Numbered from the stretch's first letter, positions 35,887 through 47,130 are shown. The stretch is 64,000 nucleotides of DNA from Planctomycetota bacterium (GCA_023954375.1 JAMLIC010000027.1:55874-119873); one strand, 5' to 3'. Translations and numbers: made by a program. Notes: generated by a model not told the origin, from the sequence alone.

Positions 35887-36932
35887 CACCAGGCCAGCAG
35901 CACGAGCTCGGCGCAGAAGCCCGGGCCCATCGCCAGGAGCACGCCGCGCGCGCCCGGCGGCGGCGGGCGCTCGCGCAGGGTGTCCTCGAGGACGAGGAGC
36001 ACCGACGCGCTCGACAGGTTGCCGACCTCGCGCAGGGAGCGCCACGAGAGCGCCAGGGCGTCGTCGTCGACGCCGAGCGCCGCCTGCGCGGCCTCGAGCA
36101 CCTTGGGCCCGCCCGGGTGGCACACCCAGGCGGCGATGTCGCCGGGCGCGAGGCCGTGGTCGGCGAGGAAGGCGCGCACGTCGTCGCCCAGGCGCTCGCG
36201 CACGAGCGCCGGGACGTCCTGGGCGAGGACGACGCGGAAGCCGTCGGAGGTGACGTCCCAGCCCATGGCGCGCTCGGTGTCGGGGTAGAAGCGGCTGCGC
36301 GTCGCCACGACGCGCGACGCGCCGGGCCGCGGCGCCCCGGTGGCGACCACGGCCGCGGCGCCGTCGCCGAAGAGGCTCGTGGCCACGAGCTGCTGCCCCG
36401 AGGTCTCGCCGCGCTGGAAGGTCAGCGAGCAGAGCTCGACCGTGACCAGGGCCGCGACGTGCTCGGGCCAGCCGCGCAGGTGGTCGTGGAGGCGCGCCAG
36501 CCCGGCCGCGCCGGCCACGCACCCCAGGCCGAACAGGGGCACGCGCCGCACGTCGCTGCGCAGGCCCAGGCGGTTGACGAGGCGCGCGTCGAGGCTGGGC
36601 GTCGCCACGCCGGTGACCGTCGACGTGACGAGCAGGTCGAGGTCGCGCGGTCTCAGGCCCGCCCGGTCGAGCGCGCGCGTCAGCGCCTCGGCGGCGAGGT
36701 CGGTGCCGACGCGGATGAACGCGTCGTTCGCCGCGCCGAACCCCTCGAGGCGCGGGTAGGCCTCGAGCGGCAGCGCCAGGTGGCGCGCCTGGACCTGGCT
36801 CGCGCGGTGGAGCCGCTCGGAGAGCGCGCGGGCCGCCCCCTGGCCGTCGAGCACGCGCGCGAGCGTCGCCGCGATCTCGTCCTGGCTGTGGCGGTGCGGC
36901 GGGAGGGCGCGGGCGACGGCCGCGAGGTGCAT
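35886..36932 (-). CDS. Type III polyketide synthase
   Basis: A 348-residue chalcone-synthase-fold enzyme. The catalytic triad is in place: Cys in FGLGCVAGAAGL, His in WVCHPGGPKVL and Asn in REVGNLSSASVL. GVLLAMGPGFCAELVLL is the conserved C-terminus. It uses acyl-CoA starters and malonyl-CoA to make alkylresorcinol or alkylpyrone-type lipids. The following two genes (ICMT-like, flavoprotein) match the phenolic-lipid operon of Streptomyces and others. Start is ATG 36932. It heads the operon and diverges from glutamate dehydrogenase (131 bases between starts). Confidence 0.9.
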   Translation of the reverse strand: MHLAAVARALPPHRHSQDEIAATLARVLDGQGAARALSERLHRASQVQARHLALPLEAYPRLEGFGAANDAFIRVGTDLAAEALTRALDRAGLRPRDLDLLVTSTVTGVATPSLDARLVNRLGLRSDVRRVPLFGLGCVAGAAGLARLHDHLRGWPEHVAALVTVELCSLTFQRGETSGQQLVATSLFGDGAAAVVATGAPRPGASRVVATRSRFYPDTERAMGWDVTSDGFRVVLAQDVPALVRERLGDDVRAFLADHGLAPGDIAAWVCHPGGPKVLEAAQAALGVDDDALALSWRSLREVGNLSSASVLLVLEDTLRERPPPPGARGVLLAMGPGFCAELVLLAW

Positions 36933-37063
36933 GCGCTCACGCTACCGATGCGCCGCGCGCGCGTCGACCCGGGGTGGTCCAACCGGCGCTCGTCGTGGAA
37001 CATGGGGCGCCGCCGCGGGCGCGGGCAGGGCCGCGGCGCGCGCCACCCTTGAGAGGAGGGGCC

Positions 37064-38287
37064 ATGAAGTTCATCGAGGCCAGCAAGCACTACTTCGACC
37101 AGGCGGCCAAGGCGCTCGACCTCGGCGAGCGGCTCCGGCGCCAGCTGGCGACCCCCCAGCGCGAGATCAAGGTCGAGCTCACCGTGCCGCTCGACTCGGG
37201 CGAGATCGCCACGTTCGTCGGCTACCGCGTGCAGCACGACAGCTCGCGCGGGCCGATGAAGGGCGGGATCCGCTACCACCCCTGCGTGGACGAGGACGAG
37301 GTCACGGCGCTGGCGAGCCTGATGACCTGGAAGACGGCCGTGGTCGACCTGCCCTACGGCGGGGCCAAGGGCGGCGTCAACTGCGACCCGCGGCAGCTGA
37401 CGCAGACCGAGCTGCAGCGGCTCACGCGCGTGCTTACGGACCGCATGCAGGACGTGATCGGCCCCTACCGCGACATCCCGGCGCCGGACATGGGCACCAA
37501 CGCGCAGACGATGGCCTGGATCGTCGACCAGTACTCGAACTACCACGGCTGGTCGCCGGCCGTGATCACCGGCAAGCCCGTGGAGCTGGGCGGCAGCCTC
37601 GGCCGCGAGGCGGCCACCGGGCGCGGCTGCCTCTTCGCGCTCGAGGCGCTGCTCGCCGACCAGCGCCGCTCGATCGAGGGGATCACGGTCGCCGTGCAGG
37701 GCTTCGGCAACGTGGGCTCCTGGGCGGCGCGGCTCATGGCCGAGCAGGGGGCGAAGATCGTGGCCGTGTCCGACGTGACCGGCGCGACCTACAACGCCGA
37801 CGGGCTCGACATGGCGGCGCTGCTCGAGCACGTGAAGAAGACGCGCGGGGTCATCAACTTCAAGGGCGGCGAGGTGCTCAAGGCCGAGGAGATCCTCACC
37901 TGCCCCTGCGAGGTCCTCGTCCCGGCGGCGCTCGAGGAGCAGCTGACCGAGGTGAACGCCAAGGACGTCCAGGCGAAGATCATCGTCGAAGGCGCCAACG
38001 GCCCGACGACGCCCGAGGCGGACGAGACGTTCCGCAAGCGCGGGATCACCGTGATCCCCGACATCTTCGCCAACGCCGGCGGCGTGACGGTCAGCTACTT
38101 CGAGTGGGTGCAGAACGTCCAGCAGTACCGCTGGAGCGAGGAGCGCGTGAACCAGGAGCTGCGCGCGCGCATGACGCAGGCCTGGGCGGACCTCAAGGGC
38201 GCGGCGAAGAACGCCCGCGACCTGCGGGAGGCGGCGTTCCAGCTGGCGGTGAGCCGGGTGGCGAAGGCGACGCTGCTCCGGAGTTGA
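37064..38287 (+). CDS. gdhA: Glutamate dehydrogenase (Glu/Leu/Phe/Val family)
   Basis: A 407-residue enzyme that interconverts glutamate and 2-oxoglutarate plus ammonia with NAD(P). RGPMKGGIRYHP and DLPYGGAKGGVNCDP (catalytic Lys), PAPDMGTNAQTMAW and VAVQGFGNVGSWAA (dinucleotide fold) all match the family. The protein could also be a related amino acid dehydrogenase, but length and motifs favour glutamate. ATG 37064 has GAGAGGAGGG upstream. The stop TGA is followed at once by an inverted family B repeat. Confidence 0.9.
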   Translation: MKFIEASKHYFDQAAKALDLGERLRRQLATPQREIKVELTVPLDSGEIATFVGYRVQHDSSRGPMKGGIRYHPCVDEDEVTALASLMTWKTAVVDLPYGGAKGGVNCDPRQLTQTELQRLTRVLTDRMQDVIGPYRDIPAPDMGTNAQTMAWIVDQYSNYHGWSPAVITGKPVELGGSLGREAATGRGCLFALEALLADQRRSIEGITVAVQGFGNVGSWAARLMAEQGAKIVAVSDVTGATYNADGLDMAALLEHVKKTRGVINFKGGEVLKAEEILTCPCEVLVPAALEEQLTEVNAKDVQAKIIVEGANGPTTPEADETFRKRGITVIPDIFANAGGVTVSYFEWVQNVQQYRWSEERVNQELRARMTQAWADLKGAAKNARDLREAAFQLAVSRVAKATLLRS

Positions 38288-38432
38288 TGGCGATCGCGGC
38301 TGTGGCCGAGGATGGCGGGTGCTGCGGTGCGTCGGGGCCGACGTCGTGGGCCCCGACCGCTCAGGCTCGCTCGGCGGTCAGGAGGCCGCCCGGCGTCTCG
38401 CTTCGGCGCGATGTGACCTACTCTTACGTTGG
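38288..38432. repeat. Family B repeat (inverted) at the gdhA end
   Basis: The sequence GATCGCGGCTGTGGCCGAGG and CCGACCGCTCAGGCTCGCTC follows the gdhA stop directly. It is the reverse complement of copy 1 at 30868-31006, with a different middle. Confidence 0.7.
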
Positions 38433-38596
38433 ATCGTTGACCAGCGACCTGTCGAGGACGCTGAGAATGACGATCAAGGTTCGAGACTCGTTGGACGTCC
38501 GGCAGCACAGGGTCCGATGACTGTGAGGTCAGCCGGAAGGTCGCTCGTCGACATGAAGGATCCACACCGCGCAGCGGAGAGGCTCGAGCTGGACCG
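38433..38596. other. Lower-GC stretch without a gene
   Basis: About 160 bases between the family B repeat and the truncated transposase are visibly less GC-rich than the surroundings. No gene is recognisable. It may be a remnant of the transferred island. Confidence 0.4.
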
Positions 38597-38732
38597 CTCA
38601 GGGCCACGCCGAGGGTGCAGAGGACGATCCGGTTCACCTCCTCGCGCGGCGCGAGGAAGAAGCAGTGCCGCGCGGTGCGACGCGTGACCGATTGCGTGCG
38701 GCCGGGCACGAGGCGGCGGGGAGGGGGGACAT
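38597..38732 (-). pseudogene. Truncated Y1 transposase copy
   Basis: The reading RLVPGRTQSVTRRTARHCFF then LAPREEVNRIVLCTLGVALS repeats residues 6-45 of the intact transposase at 40642-41745. The start region carries an indel and the frame ends in unrelated sequence after GVALS. Identity continues upstream to about 38835, matching the region before the intact gene. It is a dead 5' fragment. Confidence 0.8.
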
Positions 38733-38900
38733 GGCACCTGCCGCGCGGCGCGAGCACGCGACGGCCCTTGCAAGCTCAGCCTGGCCGGAGGCCGCAGGAC
38801 GGAGGGCGTGCGCCTCCCGCGGTCGGGCCGCGATGCTGAGTACTCCAGCGGCGACCTTGGCACCACTCCGATCTACCCGAGGCCGACCGGGAACTCTCGC

Positions 38901-40295
38901 TCAATCGCGGGCCCCCTCCGCCTCCGGTTCCCTGGGCAAACGTTGCCCTCGACCGCTGGGTGCACTTCCAGGGTGAGAACGCAAGAACAACTCGGACGAG
39001 AGTGCGAGCTTTCCCGCGCGCTTCTCCGAGATGTACTGAGCCGCGGCCCTCATCAGCTGAACCACGGCGTCTGACCCCATGCCTTGCGATGCTGCGATCA
39101 TCTCGATGGGCTGGCATTCTGTCTCAATTCCGCAGTATGGAGCCAACAGGTCAATGCAATGACTTGGAAGCAGGCCGACCAAGTCCTCGATTGCTTCTTC
39201 TACGGTAGCCCAAGGCAATCCGAGATCACGAGCCCTTTCAGCTGAAGCCGGCCGGAGTGCTTCCTCCTTGATCAGCTGCCCAAGAAACGTCGAATGGCCG
39301 CTGGTTAAGCCATGCATGCGAAAACGAACGGTTGGAGGAGCAATCGCCTCCAGCACACCCCGACCGAAGCGCGGGTGTCGAACGTGGTCACCTACCTCCA
39401 GCCGTGCCGCTTCACCTGAGGTGCGCAGGCGCTCCTCTACAGCCTCCTTGATCTCCTCGACGGACTGAGTCGACACAGCTACCTTCAAGATCTCGCGGGC
39501 CCGCTCCAGGAAGCGATCGCTCGAGTACATCGCTAGCATCACTCCGGTAGTGGCGTGCAATTCGTCAACAATCTCTGGCCTCGGACCGACCCGCAGGCCG
39601 CGGTGAACCCTCCACCAGTCCTCCTTCAGGTCGTCGGTGACAAGGATAATGGGCTTCTTCTCACGCCCTGCGATCGCAAGAATCTGCTTCCAGAGGATGA
39701 AGTCTCCATAACGCTCGGGTTGGGGTTTTGCCTTGTCCCTAAACCCAGGTGGAGTCTCGTTGTCGAACCGGGCCTGACCCTCCTTGTAGAGTGCTTGCAG
39801 TTGATCTGGCGTGAACGCCTGCTCTACACGGCCTTCGAGAATTGCCGTCAGGCGATCGAGAAGAGGATCGCTCTGAATCAGGTTGGGGTGACGTGTTCGG
39901 TGCGTCTGTAGGTTCTGCTTGACCTTGTCTACCGAACTGTTGATTTCCTTCAGAACGGCCGACACATCGAGGAAGGGATGCCGCGAGAAGCGGTCCACCT
40001 CCTTCTTGAGCGACGACAGGCCTTCCCCCAGTGCCTTCTCCAGAGCCTCATACGCCGTGACCTGTTCAGAGATCACAGACAGTCGGTTGCGGTGGAACTC
40101 CAGTCCGGCCTGGTGAGGCACCCAGATTCGGTCCCTTAGGTTCTCCAAGACCCTCAGGAGTTCCCGCGCGACCTGTTCGCGCACCCTGTAGATGTTCAGT
40201 AGGACGTTTGCGTCCAGAACGAAGACGCCCTCGTTCCAGAGCTTCTTTCGCTCGTCGTCAGTCGGCGCGTAGTAACCCCGGAAGCTGTTGCGCAT
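38901..40295 (-). CDS. PIN-like nuclease (DUF4935/PIN_8 type) with Tudor-like C-terminal part
   Basis: A 464-residue protein. ATG 40295 starts the family N-terminus RGYYAPTDDERKKLW. The PIN acidic residues are Asp28 (VFVLDANVLLNIYR), Glu66, Asp198 (RYGDFILWKQ) and Asp221-222 (LVTDDLKEDWW). Residues 300-350 (VGDHVRHPRFGRGVLEAI) resemble the Tudor-like domain at the C-terminus of UvrD/PcrA helicases, and about 365-425 may be a helical HTH like sigma factor region 4. PIN_8 proteins are linked to conflict and defence systems. The gene is clearly less GC-rich than its neighbours, and it lies between transposase copies, so recent transfer is likely. Its 3' tail is unlike the family and may have come from the insertion site. 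Confidence 0.75.
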   Translation of the reverse strand: MRNSFRGYYAPTDDERKKLWNEGVFVLDANVLLNIYRVREQVARELLRVLENLRDRIWVPHQAGLEFHRNRLSVISEQVTAYEALEKALGEGLSSLKKEVDRFSRHPFLDVSAVLKEINSSVDKVKQNLQTHRTRHPNLIQSDPLLDRLTAILEGRVEQAFTPDQLQALYKEGQARFDNETPPGFRDKAKPQPERYGDFILWKQILAIAGREKKPIILVTDDLKEDWWRVHRGLRVGPRPEIVDELHATTGVMLAMYSSDRFLERAREILKVAVSTQSVEEIKEAVEERLRTSGEAARLEVGDHVRHPRFGRGVLEAIAPPTVRFRMHGLTSGHSTFLGQLIKEEALRPASAERARDLGLPWATVEEAIEDLVGLLPSHCIDLLAPYCGIETECQPIEMIAASQGMGSDAVVQLMRAAAQYISEKRAGKLALSSELFLRSHPGSAPSGRGQRLPREPEAEGARD

Positions 40296-40373
40296 AATGT
40301 CACCGTTGGTGACTACACCACGGCGCACCGACATCCAGGCCATGAATGCTCGATCGCTGGACGCCGTCGACGG

Positions 40374-40555
40374 GGGTCCGGGGAGGACCCGTCCGTCGCG
40401 GCGGGCCTGGTCGGGGGAGGACCCGTCCGTGGGTAGTGCCCACCCAAGCGTCCGTCCAGGACGACGCGAGGCGCGACGGGGGTCCGGGGAGGACTCGTCC
40501 GTGGGTAGTGCCCACCCAAGCGTCCGTCCAGGACGACGCGAGGCGCGGCGGCGCC
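40374..40555. repeat. Tandem repeat with 72-base period
   Basis: Two copies of a 62-base unit (40414-40475 and 40486-40547) share GTGGGTAGTGCCCACCCAAG and GGACGACGCGAGGCGCG. A partial third lies at about 40375-40396. Each unit can form a hairpin (GTGGG tagt gCCCAC). It sits upstream of the PIN-like gene. Spacing and identity do not fit CRISPR. Confidence 0.7.
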
Positions 40556-40641
40556 GCCTCGGAGGTCAGGGGCGAGCTCATGGGCGTACGTGCGCCCGGG
40601 CTCGCGCTGTGGCGAGCTGAGGGCAGGGCGAGGTGTTGCCG

Positions 40642-41745
40642 CTACACGAACGAGGGAGGTCCGGTCGCGGCCACGACACGAGCGCCGTGGTGGCGGGGGT
40701 GACCGTAGGCGCCGAGCGGGAACACGACCTCACGCTCCCCGCCACGCCAGGCCAGGAAGACGGCCCGGTAGGTCGAACGCCAGCTGACGAGCTCGGCCAG
40801 GAGGGCGACCCGGCGGGCCTGGTCGCGGCACGCGAGCCGGGGGTTGCGCCCGAACGTGGGGAAGGTGTCGCCGGCGCTGTCGCGGGGGTCCTCGGCGAGC
40901 ACCGCCTGGACGCCGAGGACGCGGGTCAGGCCCTGGGCGCGCCGCTCCGCGCGGATCTGCTCGACGCGGGCGTCGAGGAGTCGCCGGAAGTGGGCGCGGA
41001 CCTCGTCGAGCGTCATGTGGTCGTAGCCCGGCGGCGGCACGACCTCGAACGTGACCGACGCCGGGAGGCGCCGCCGGTCTCGCTCGCGGCGATCGGGGCG
41101 CGGGGCGGGCTGCTTCGGCGGCCTGGCGCCCGGACGGGCACGGTCGCGATCTTGGCGACCTGACCGCGCGCGCCGGCGCTCCTCGCGGCGCGCGCGGCGT
41201 AGCGCCTCGCGCGCGGGCGCGAAGCCCGGCTCCCAGTCGTCCGGCCGGAGGCCGCCGAAGAAGGCCGACTCGGGGCGCGGCACGGTGATCGTCCGGCCGA
41301 AGTCCTCGGGGAGGAACTTGACGCTCGGCCAGTCCTCGGGGCGCTCGACCAGCCCGTCCTTGACCGGATTGGACCATGTGTAGAGGAGTTGCTCCTCGAG
41401 CGTGGGCACGTCGTGGATCTCGACGTTGTCGTAGGAGCCGGTCGCCCACAGGTTCTCGCCCCGCCCGTAGAACGCGTTGAGCGCCCTGGCCGTCAACGAG
41501 TGGAAGCTCCCGAGCGCGTCCGAGAGGCAGGAGCGCTCGTCGCCGTCGCTCACGACCAGGTGGTGGTGCGTCGACTCGGCCATGAACGCGTGCAGCGCGA
41601 GGTCGTGGCGACTCAGGGCCACGCCGAGCGTGTAGAGGACGATCCGGTTCACCTCCTCGCGCGGCGCGAGGAAGAAGCAGCGCCGCGCGGTGCGGCGCGT
41701 GACGGAGTGCGTGCGGCCGGGCACGAGGCGGCGGGGGAGGGACAT
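40642..41745 (-). CDS. Y1 (REP-associated type) transposase with long C-terminal extension
   Basis: A 367-residue protein. Residues 1-170 match IS200/RAYT-type Y1 transposases: the HUH motif at His60-62 (AESTHHHLVVSDG), Tyr122 in LLYTWSNPVKDG, and the family end GLVERPEDWPSVKF. The enzyme forms a covalent tyrosine-DNA link at hairpin ends. The last 200 residues are Arg-rich and unlike most RAYTs, which are 150-250 residues. ATG 41745 is preceded by AGGTG. A partial copy lies at 38597-38732. Being near many palindromic repeats makes it the likely mobiliser of one of them. Confidence 0.8.
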   Translation of the reverse strand: MSLPRRLVPGRTHSVTRRTARRCFFLAPREEVNRIVLYTLGVALSRHDLALHAFMAESTHHHLVVSDGDERSCLSDALGSFHSLTARALNAFYGRGENLWATGSYDNVEIHDVPTLEEQLLYTWSNPVKDGLVERPEDWPSVKFLPEDFGRTITVPRPESAFFGGLRPDDWEPGFAPAREALRRARREERRRARSGRQDRDRARPGARPPKQPAPRPDRRERDRRRLPASVTFEVVPPPGYDHMTLDEVRAHFRRLLDARVEQIRAERRAQGLTRVLGVQAVLAEDPRDSAGDTFPTFGRNPRLACRDQARRVALLAELVSWRSTYRAVFLAWRGGEREVVFPLGAYGHPRHHGARVVAATGPPSFV

Positions 41746-41897
41746 GGCACCTGCCGCGCGGTCGGAGGGCAAGCACCGGTCCGCGCGCGGCAACCGTAAG
41801 CTCAACCTGGCCGGAGGCCGCGGGACGGACGGGCGTGCGCCTCCCGAACCTCGCGAGCAGACTCTGCCCGCTCTGGCCGAGCGCGCGGCGCCAACGT
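41746..41897. other. Duplicated upstream region of the transposase
   Basis: The first 100 bases are shared with 38733-38835 (TGGCCGGAGGCCG and GGGCGTGCGCCTCCCG). It may hold the transposase promoter or recognition site. Confidence 0.5.
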
Positions 41898-44045
41898 CTA
41901 CGTCCCGCCGGCCTCGAGCCTCACCCGTGCGTCGACGACCACGGCGCCGCTCGGGAGGGCGAGGAGCGGGTTGACGTCCAGCTCCGCCAGGCGCGGGACC
42001 TCCTCGGCGAGGGCGGAGAGGCGCAGGAGGGCGTCGACGAGGGCGGCGCGGTCGACGCCGGGCTGGCCGCGGTAGCCGGCGAGGAGCGGGGCGCCGCGGA
42101 GGGCGTCGAGCATGTCCTCGGCGTCGCGGTCGGTGAGCGGGGGGACGCCGAGGGCCACGTCGCGCAGGACCTCGGCGTGCACGCCGCCGAGGCCCACGAG
42201 GAGCACGGGGCCGACGGCCGGGTCGGTGCGCGCGCCGAGGATGAGCTCGCGCCCGCCCTGGACCTGCGCCTGCAGGAGGAAGCGCCCCCGCGTCGGGTCG
42301 AGGCCGTGGCGCGCCAGGCGGCCGCTCAGGTCGCGGGCGGCGGCCAGGACCGCGTCGGGGTCGCCGAGGCCCAGGCGCACGGCGCCGACCTCGGTCTTGT
42401 GCAGGAGGTCGGGGTGGTCCGCCTTGAGGACCACGGGCCACACACCCAGCCCGGCGGCGGCGTCGGCCGCCGCCTCGGGCGTGGCGGCGAAGGCGCGCGG
42501 CGCCACCTTCAGGCCGGCCGCCTCGAGCAGCGCGAAGGCCTGGTCGGCGTCGAGCCAGCCCTCGGGCAGGTCGGCCGCCAGGGCGCGCAGGCGCGCGCGC
42601 TCGTCGACGAGCGACGGCGCCGCGCCCACGGGGCGGTCGAGCCAGGCGCGGAAGCGGGCCATGGCCGCGAGCGCCTGGGCGGCGTCCTCGGGGAAGTCGT
42701 AGGCCGGCACGCGCGCGCGCAGGAGCACCTCGCGGGCCTCGGCGACGCGCCCGCCCATGAAGCAGGCGAGGAGCGGCTTGCCGCCGGCGCCCACGGCGCG
42801 CGCGCGCTCGAGGCCCTGCACGATCTCGGTCGCCACCGCGCGCACGTCCATGACCGAGGGCCCGACGTAGATCGGCAGGACCGCGTCGACGCCCGGGTCG
42901 ACGAGCGCCGCCGTGACGCACGCGCCGAAGGTGGCCGCCGTGGCCGTGGCGATCGTGTCGACGGGGTTGTTCGTGCTCGCCTCGGGCGGGAGGACGGCGC
43001 GCATGGCGGCGACCGTCTGCGGCGAGAAGGTCGCCATCTCGAGCCCGTAGGCGGTCCCGGCGTCGGCGGCCATGATCCCCGGGCCCCCCGCGTTGCTGAC
43101 GATCGCCACGCGCGGCCCGCGCGGGACCGGCTGGTGGCTGAAGGCGCGGGCGAGGTTGAACAGCCCCTCGACGCGGGTGACGCGCTGCACGCCGCAGCGC
43201 TCGAGGAGCGTCGTGGTCGCCTCGTCGACGCCCGCGAGCGACCCGGTGTGCGACGCGCTGGCCCGCGCCCCGGCGGCCGTGCGCCCGCTCTTCACCACGA
43301 GGATCGGCTTGCCCGCGCGCGTCACGCGCCGCGCCACCCGCGCGAAGGCCCGCGGGTCGCCCAGGCTCTCCAGGTAGAGGAGGATCACCCGCGTGCGCGG
43401 GTCCTCGCCCCACCAGGCCAGGAGGTCGTTGCCGCTCACGTCGGCCTTGTTGCCCAGGCTGACGAAGGCCGACAGCCCCAGGTCGAGGTCGCGCGAGCGG
43501 GCCAGGATCGCCTCGCCCAGCGCCCCGCTCTGGCTGGCGAAGGCCACGTTGCCCTCGAGCGGGGCCACGGCGGCGAACGAGGCGTTGAGCCGCACGGCCG
43601 GGTCGGTGACGAGCGCGCCCATGCAGTTGGGCCCGACGACGCGGATCCCGTGGCGCGCCGCCACCTCCCGCAGGGCCGCCTCGCGGGCGACCCCCTCGCC
43701 GCCGGCCTCGCGGAACCCGGCCGAGATCACCACGGCCGCCTTGACCCCCTTGCGCCCGCACTGCTCGAGCACGGGGACGACGGCCGGCGCCGGCACGACG
43801 AGCACGCACAGGTCGACCTCGCCCGGGACGTCCTCGACGCTCGGGTGGCATGGGACGCCGCGGACCGAGCGGGCCTTCGGGTTGATCGGGAACACCGGGC
43901 CGGTGAAGCCGGAGTCGATCAGGTTCTTGACGATCGCGTGGCCGATCGAGCCCGGCTCGCGCGAGGCGCCGACGACGGCGACCGCGCGGGGGCGGAACAG
44001 GGGCTCGAGCGTGCGCGGGTCGGGGTCGGGCTTCATCGACCGCAT
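41898..44045 (-). CDS. Acyl-CoA synthetase (NDP-forming)
   Basis: A 715-residue fusion of the alpha and beta parts of ADP-forming acetyl/acyl-CoA synthetase. The N-terminus has a CoA-binding Rossmann fold (RAVAVVGASREPGSIG), NASHTGSLAG carries the phospho-His (near residue 266), and the C-terminal 200 residues are an ATP-grasp domain (PVVLKADHPDLLHKTEVGAV). It makes ATP or GTP from acyl-CoA or the reverse. ATG 44045 or 44036 can start it. It is divergent from the kinase at 44113, with 67 bases between. It matches the single-chain family. Confidence 0.9.
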   Translation of the reverse strand: MRSMKPDPDPRTLEPLFRPRAVAVVGASREPGSIGHAIVKNLIDSGFTGPVFPINPKARSVRGVPCHPSVEDVPGEVDLCVLVVPAPAVVPVLEQCGRKGVKAAVVISAGFREAGGEGVAREAALREVAARHGIRVVGPNCMGALVTDPAVRLNASFAAVAPLEGNVAFASQSGALGEAILARSRDLDLGLSAFVSLGNKADVSGNDLLAWWGEDPRTRVILLYLESLGDPRAFARVARRVTRAGKPILVVKSGRTAAGARASASHTGSLAGVDEATTTLLERCGVQRVTRVEGLFNLARAFSHQPVPRGPRVAIVSNAGGPGIMAADAGTAYGLEMATFSPQTVAAMRAVLPPEASTNNPVDTIATATAATFGACVTAALVDPGVDAVLPIYVGPSVMDVRAVATEIVQGLERARAVGAGGKPLLACFMGGRVAEAREVLLRARVPAYDFPEDAAQALAAMARFRAWLDRPVGAAPSLVDERARLRALAADLPEGWLDADQAFALLEAAGLKVAPRAFAATPEAAADAAAGLGVWPVVLKADHPDLLHKTEVGAVRLGLGDPDAVLAAARDLSGRLARHGLDPTRGRFLLQAQVQGGRELILGARTDPAVGPVLLVGLGGVHAEVLRDVALGVPPLTDRDAEDMLDALRGAPLLAGYRGQPGVDRAALVDALLRLSALAEEVPRLAELDVNPLLALPSGAVVVDARVRLEAGGT

Positions 44046-44071
44046 TTCACCACCCCGGCGGGCTCTTCGGC

Positions 44072-44102
44072 TTGACGTGGCGCACGCCGGCCCGGCGATT
44101 TA
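44072..44102 (+). promoter_or_regulatory. Possible promoter before kinase 1
   Basis: TTGACG (44072) and GATTTA (44097) are 19 bases apart and the -10 lies only about 11 bases before ATG 44113. The spacing is slightly long, so it is a weak candidate. Confidence 0.3.
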
Positions 44103-44112
44103 ACGTGGGCCC

Positions 44113-46565
<2,453 letters not shown>

Positions 46566-46566
<1 letters not shown>

Positions 46567-47117
46567 TGCACCGGGCGGGTGACTACGTCGTCTACCCTTG
46601 CGAGGCCTGCGGCAAGCGGATCTTCACCCCGCGCGCCTTCAGCGGCCAGACGGGCGCCTGCCCCCTGTGCGGCGCGCAGCACACGATCGGCGGCCGCGGG
46701 GTCATCCCCGCGCAGGCGGGGATCGAGCGCCGCGACGCCGACCGCGTCCCCGCGCCGGGCGCGCAGGTCGCGCTCGACCTTGCCCGCGGCGCGAGCCAGT
46801 TCGAGACCGTCACCCCGCAGCTCATGGCCGTGGGTGACCTGTCGGAGACCGGGATCGCGATCGTCGTCCCGGGCGTGCGCGACACGACGCACCTGAGCGG
46901 CTGGCGCGCCCCGGACCACCGGGTGGGCGACACGCTGCGGCTGGCGCTCCACGCGCCCGAGCTCTTCCGGCCGCGCGCCTTCCGCGCCGAGGTGCGCCGC
47001 GTGGCCGCGAACAAGGACAAGCGCACGTGGACGCTCGGCCTGGCCTTCGTCGGGCTGACCGAGGACCAGCGCGCCGAGCTGCGGGCGCTCGTGCGGCGGC
47101 TGGTGGGGGAGGGGTAG
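46566..47117 (+). CDS. Zinc-ribbon and PilZ-like protein with in-frame REP
   Basis: A 183-residue protein. Residues 8-40 hold a zinc-ribbon (PCEACGKRIF and ACPLCGAQH). From about residue 75, MAVGDLSETGIAIVVPG, then RVGDTLRLALHAPEL and WTLGLAFVGLTEDQRAEL are typical of PilZ, a cyclic-di-GMP-binding fold, though the RxxxR motif is not clear. A REP-type palindrome (46701-46730) codes the linker GVIPAQAGIERR. The GTG start overlaps the kinase stop by one base, so the two are coupled. It may report second-messenger signals to the kinase. Confidence 0.7.
46701..46730. repeat. REP-type palindrome inside the PilZ gene
   Basis: ATCCCCGCGCAGGCGGGGAT is a 20-base imperfect palindrome with a 4-base centre. 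The same kind of sequence (VIPAQAGI when translated) is a well-known REP in many proteobacterial genomes. Here it is read in frame as a linker. Confidence 0.75.
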
Positions 47118-47130
47118 GGGCGGCCGGCGC

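Noticed and set aside
40374..40555. CRISPR array
   Set aside because: Only two units, long and hairpin-rich, with a short spacer and no cas genes.
41835..44075. 746-codon plus-strand frame
   Set aside because: It is antisense to the acyl-CoA synthetase and has Arg/Gly/Ala-biased composition with no motif.
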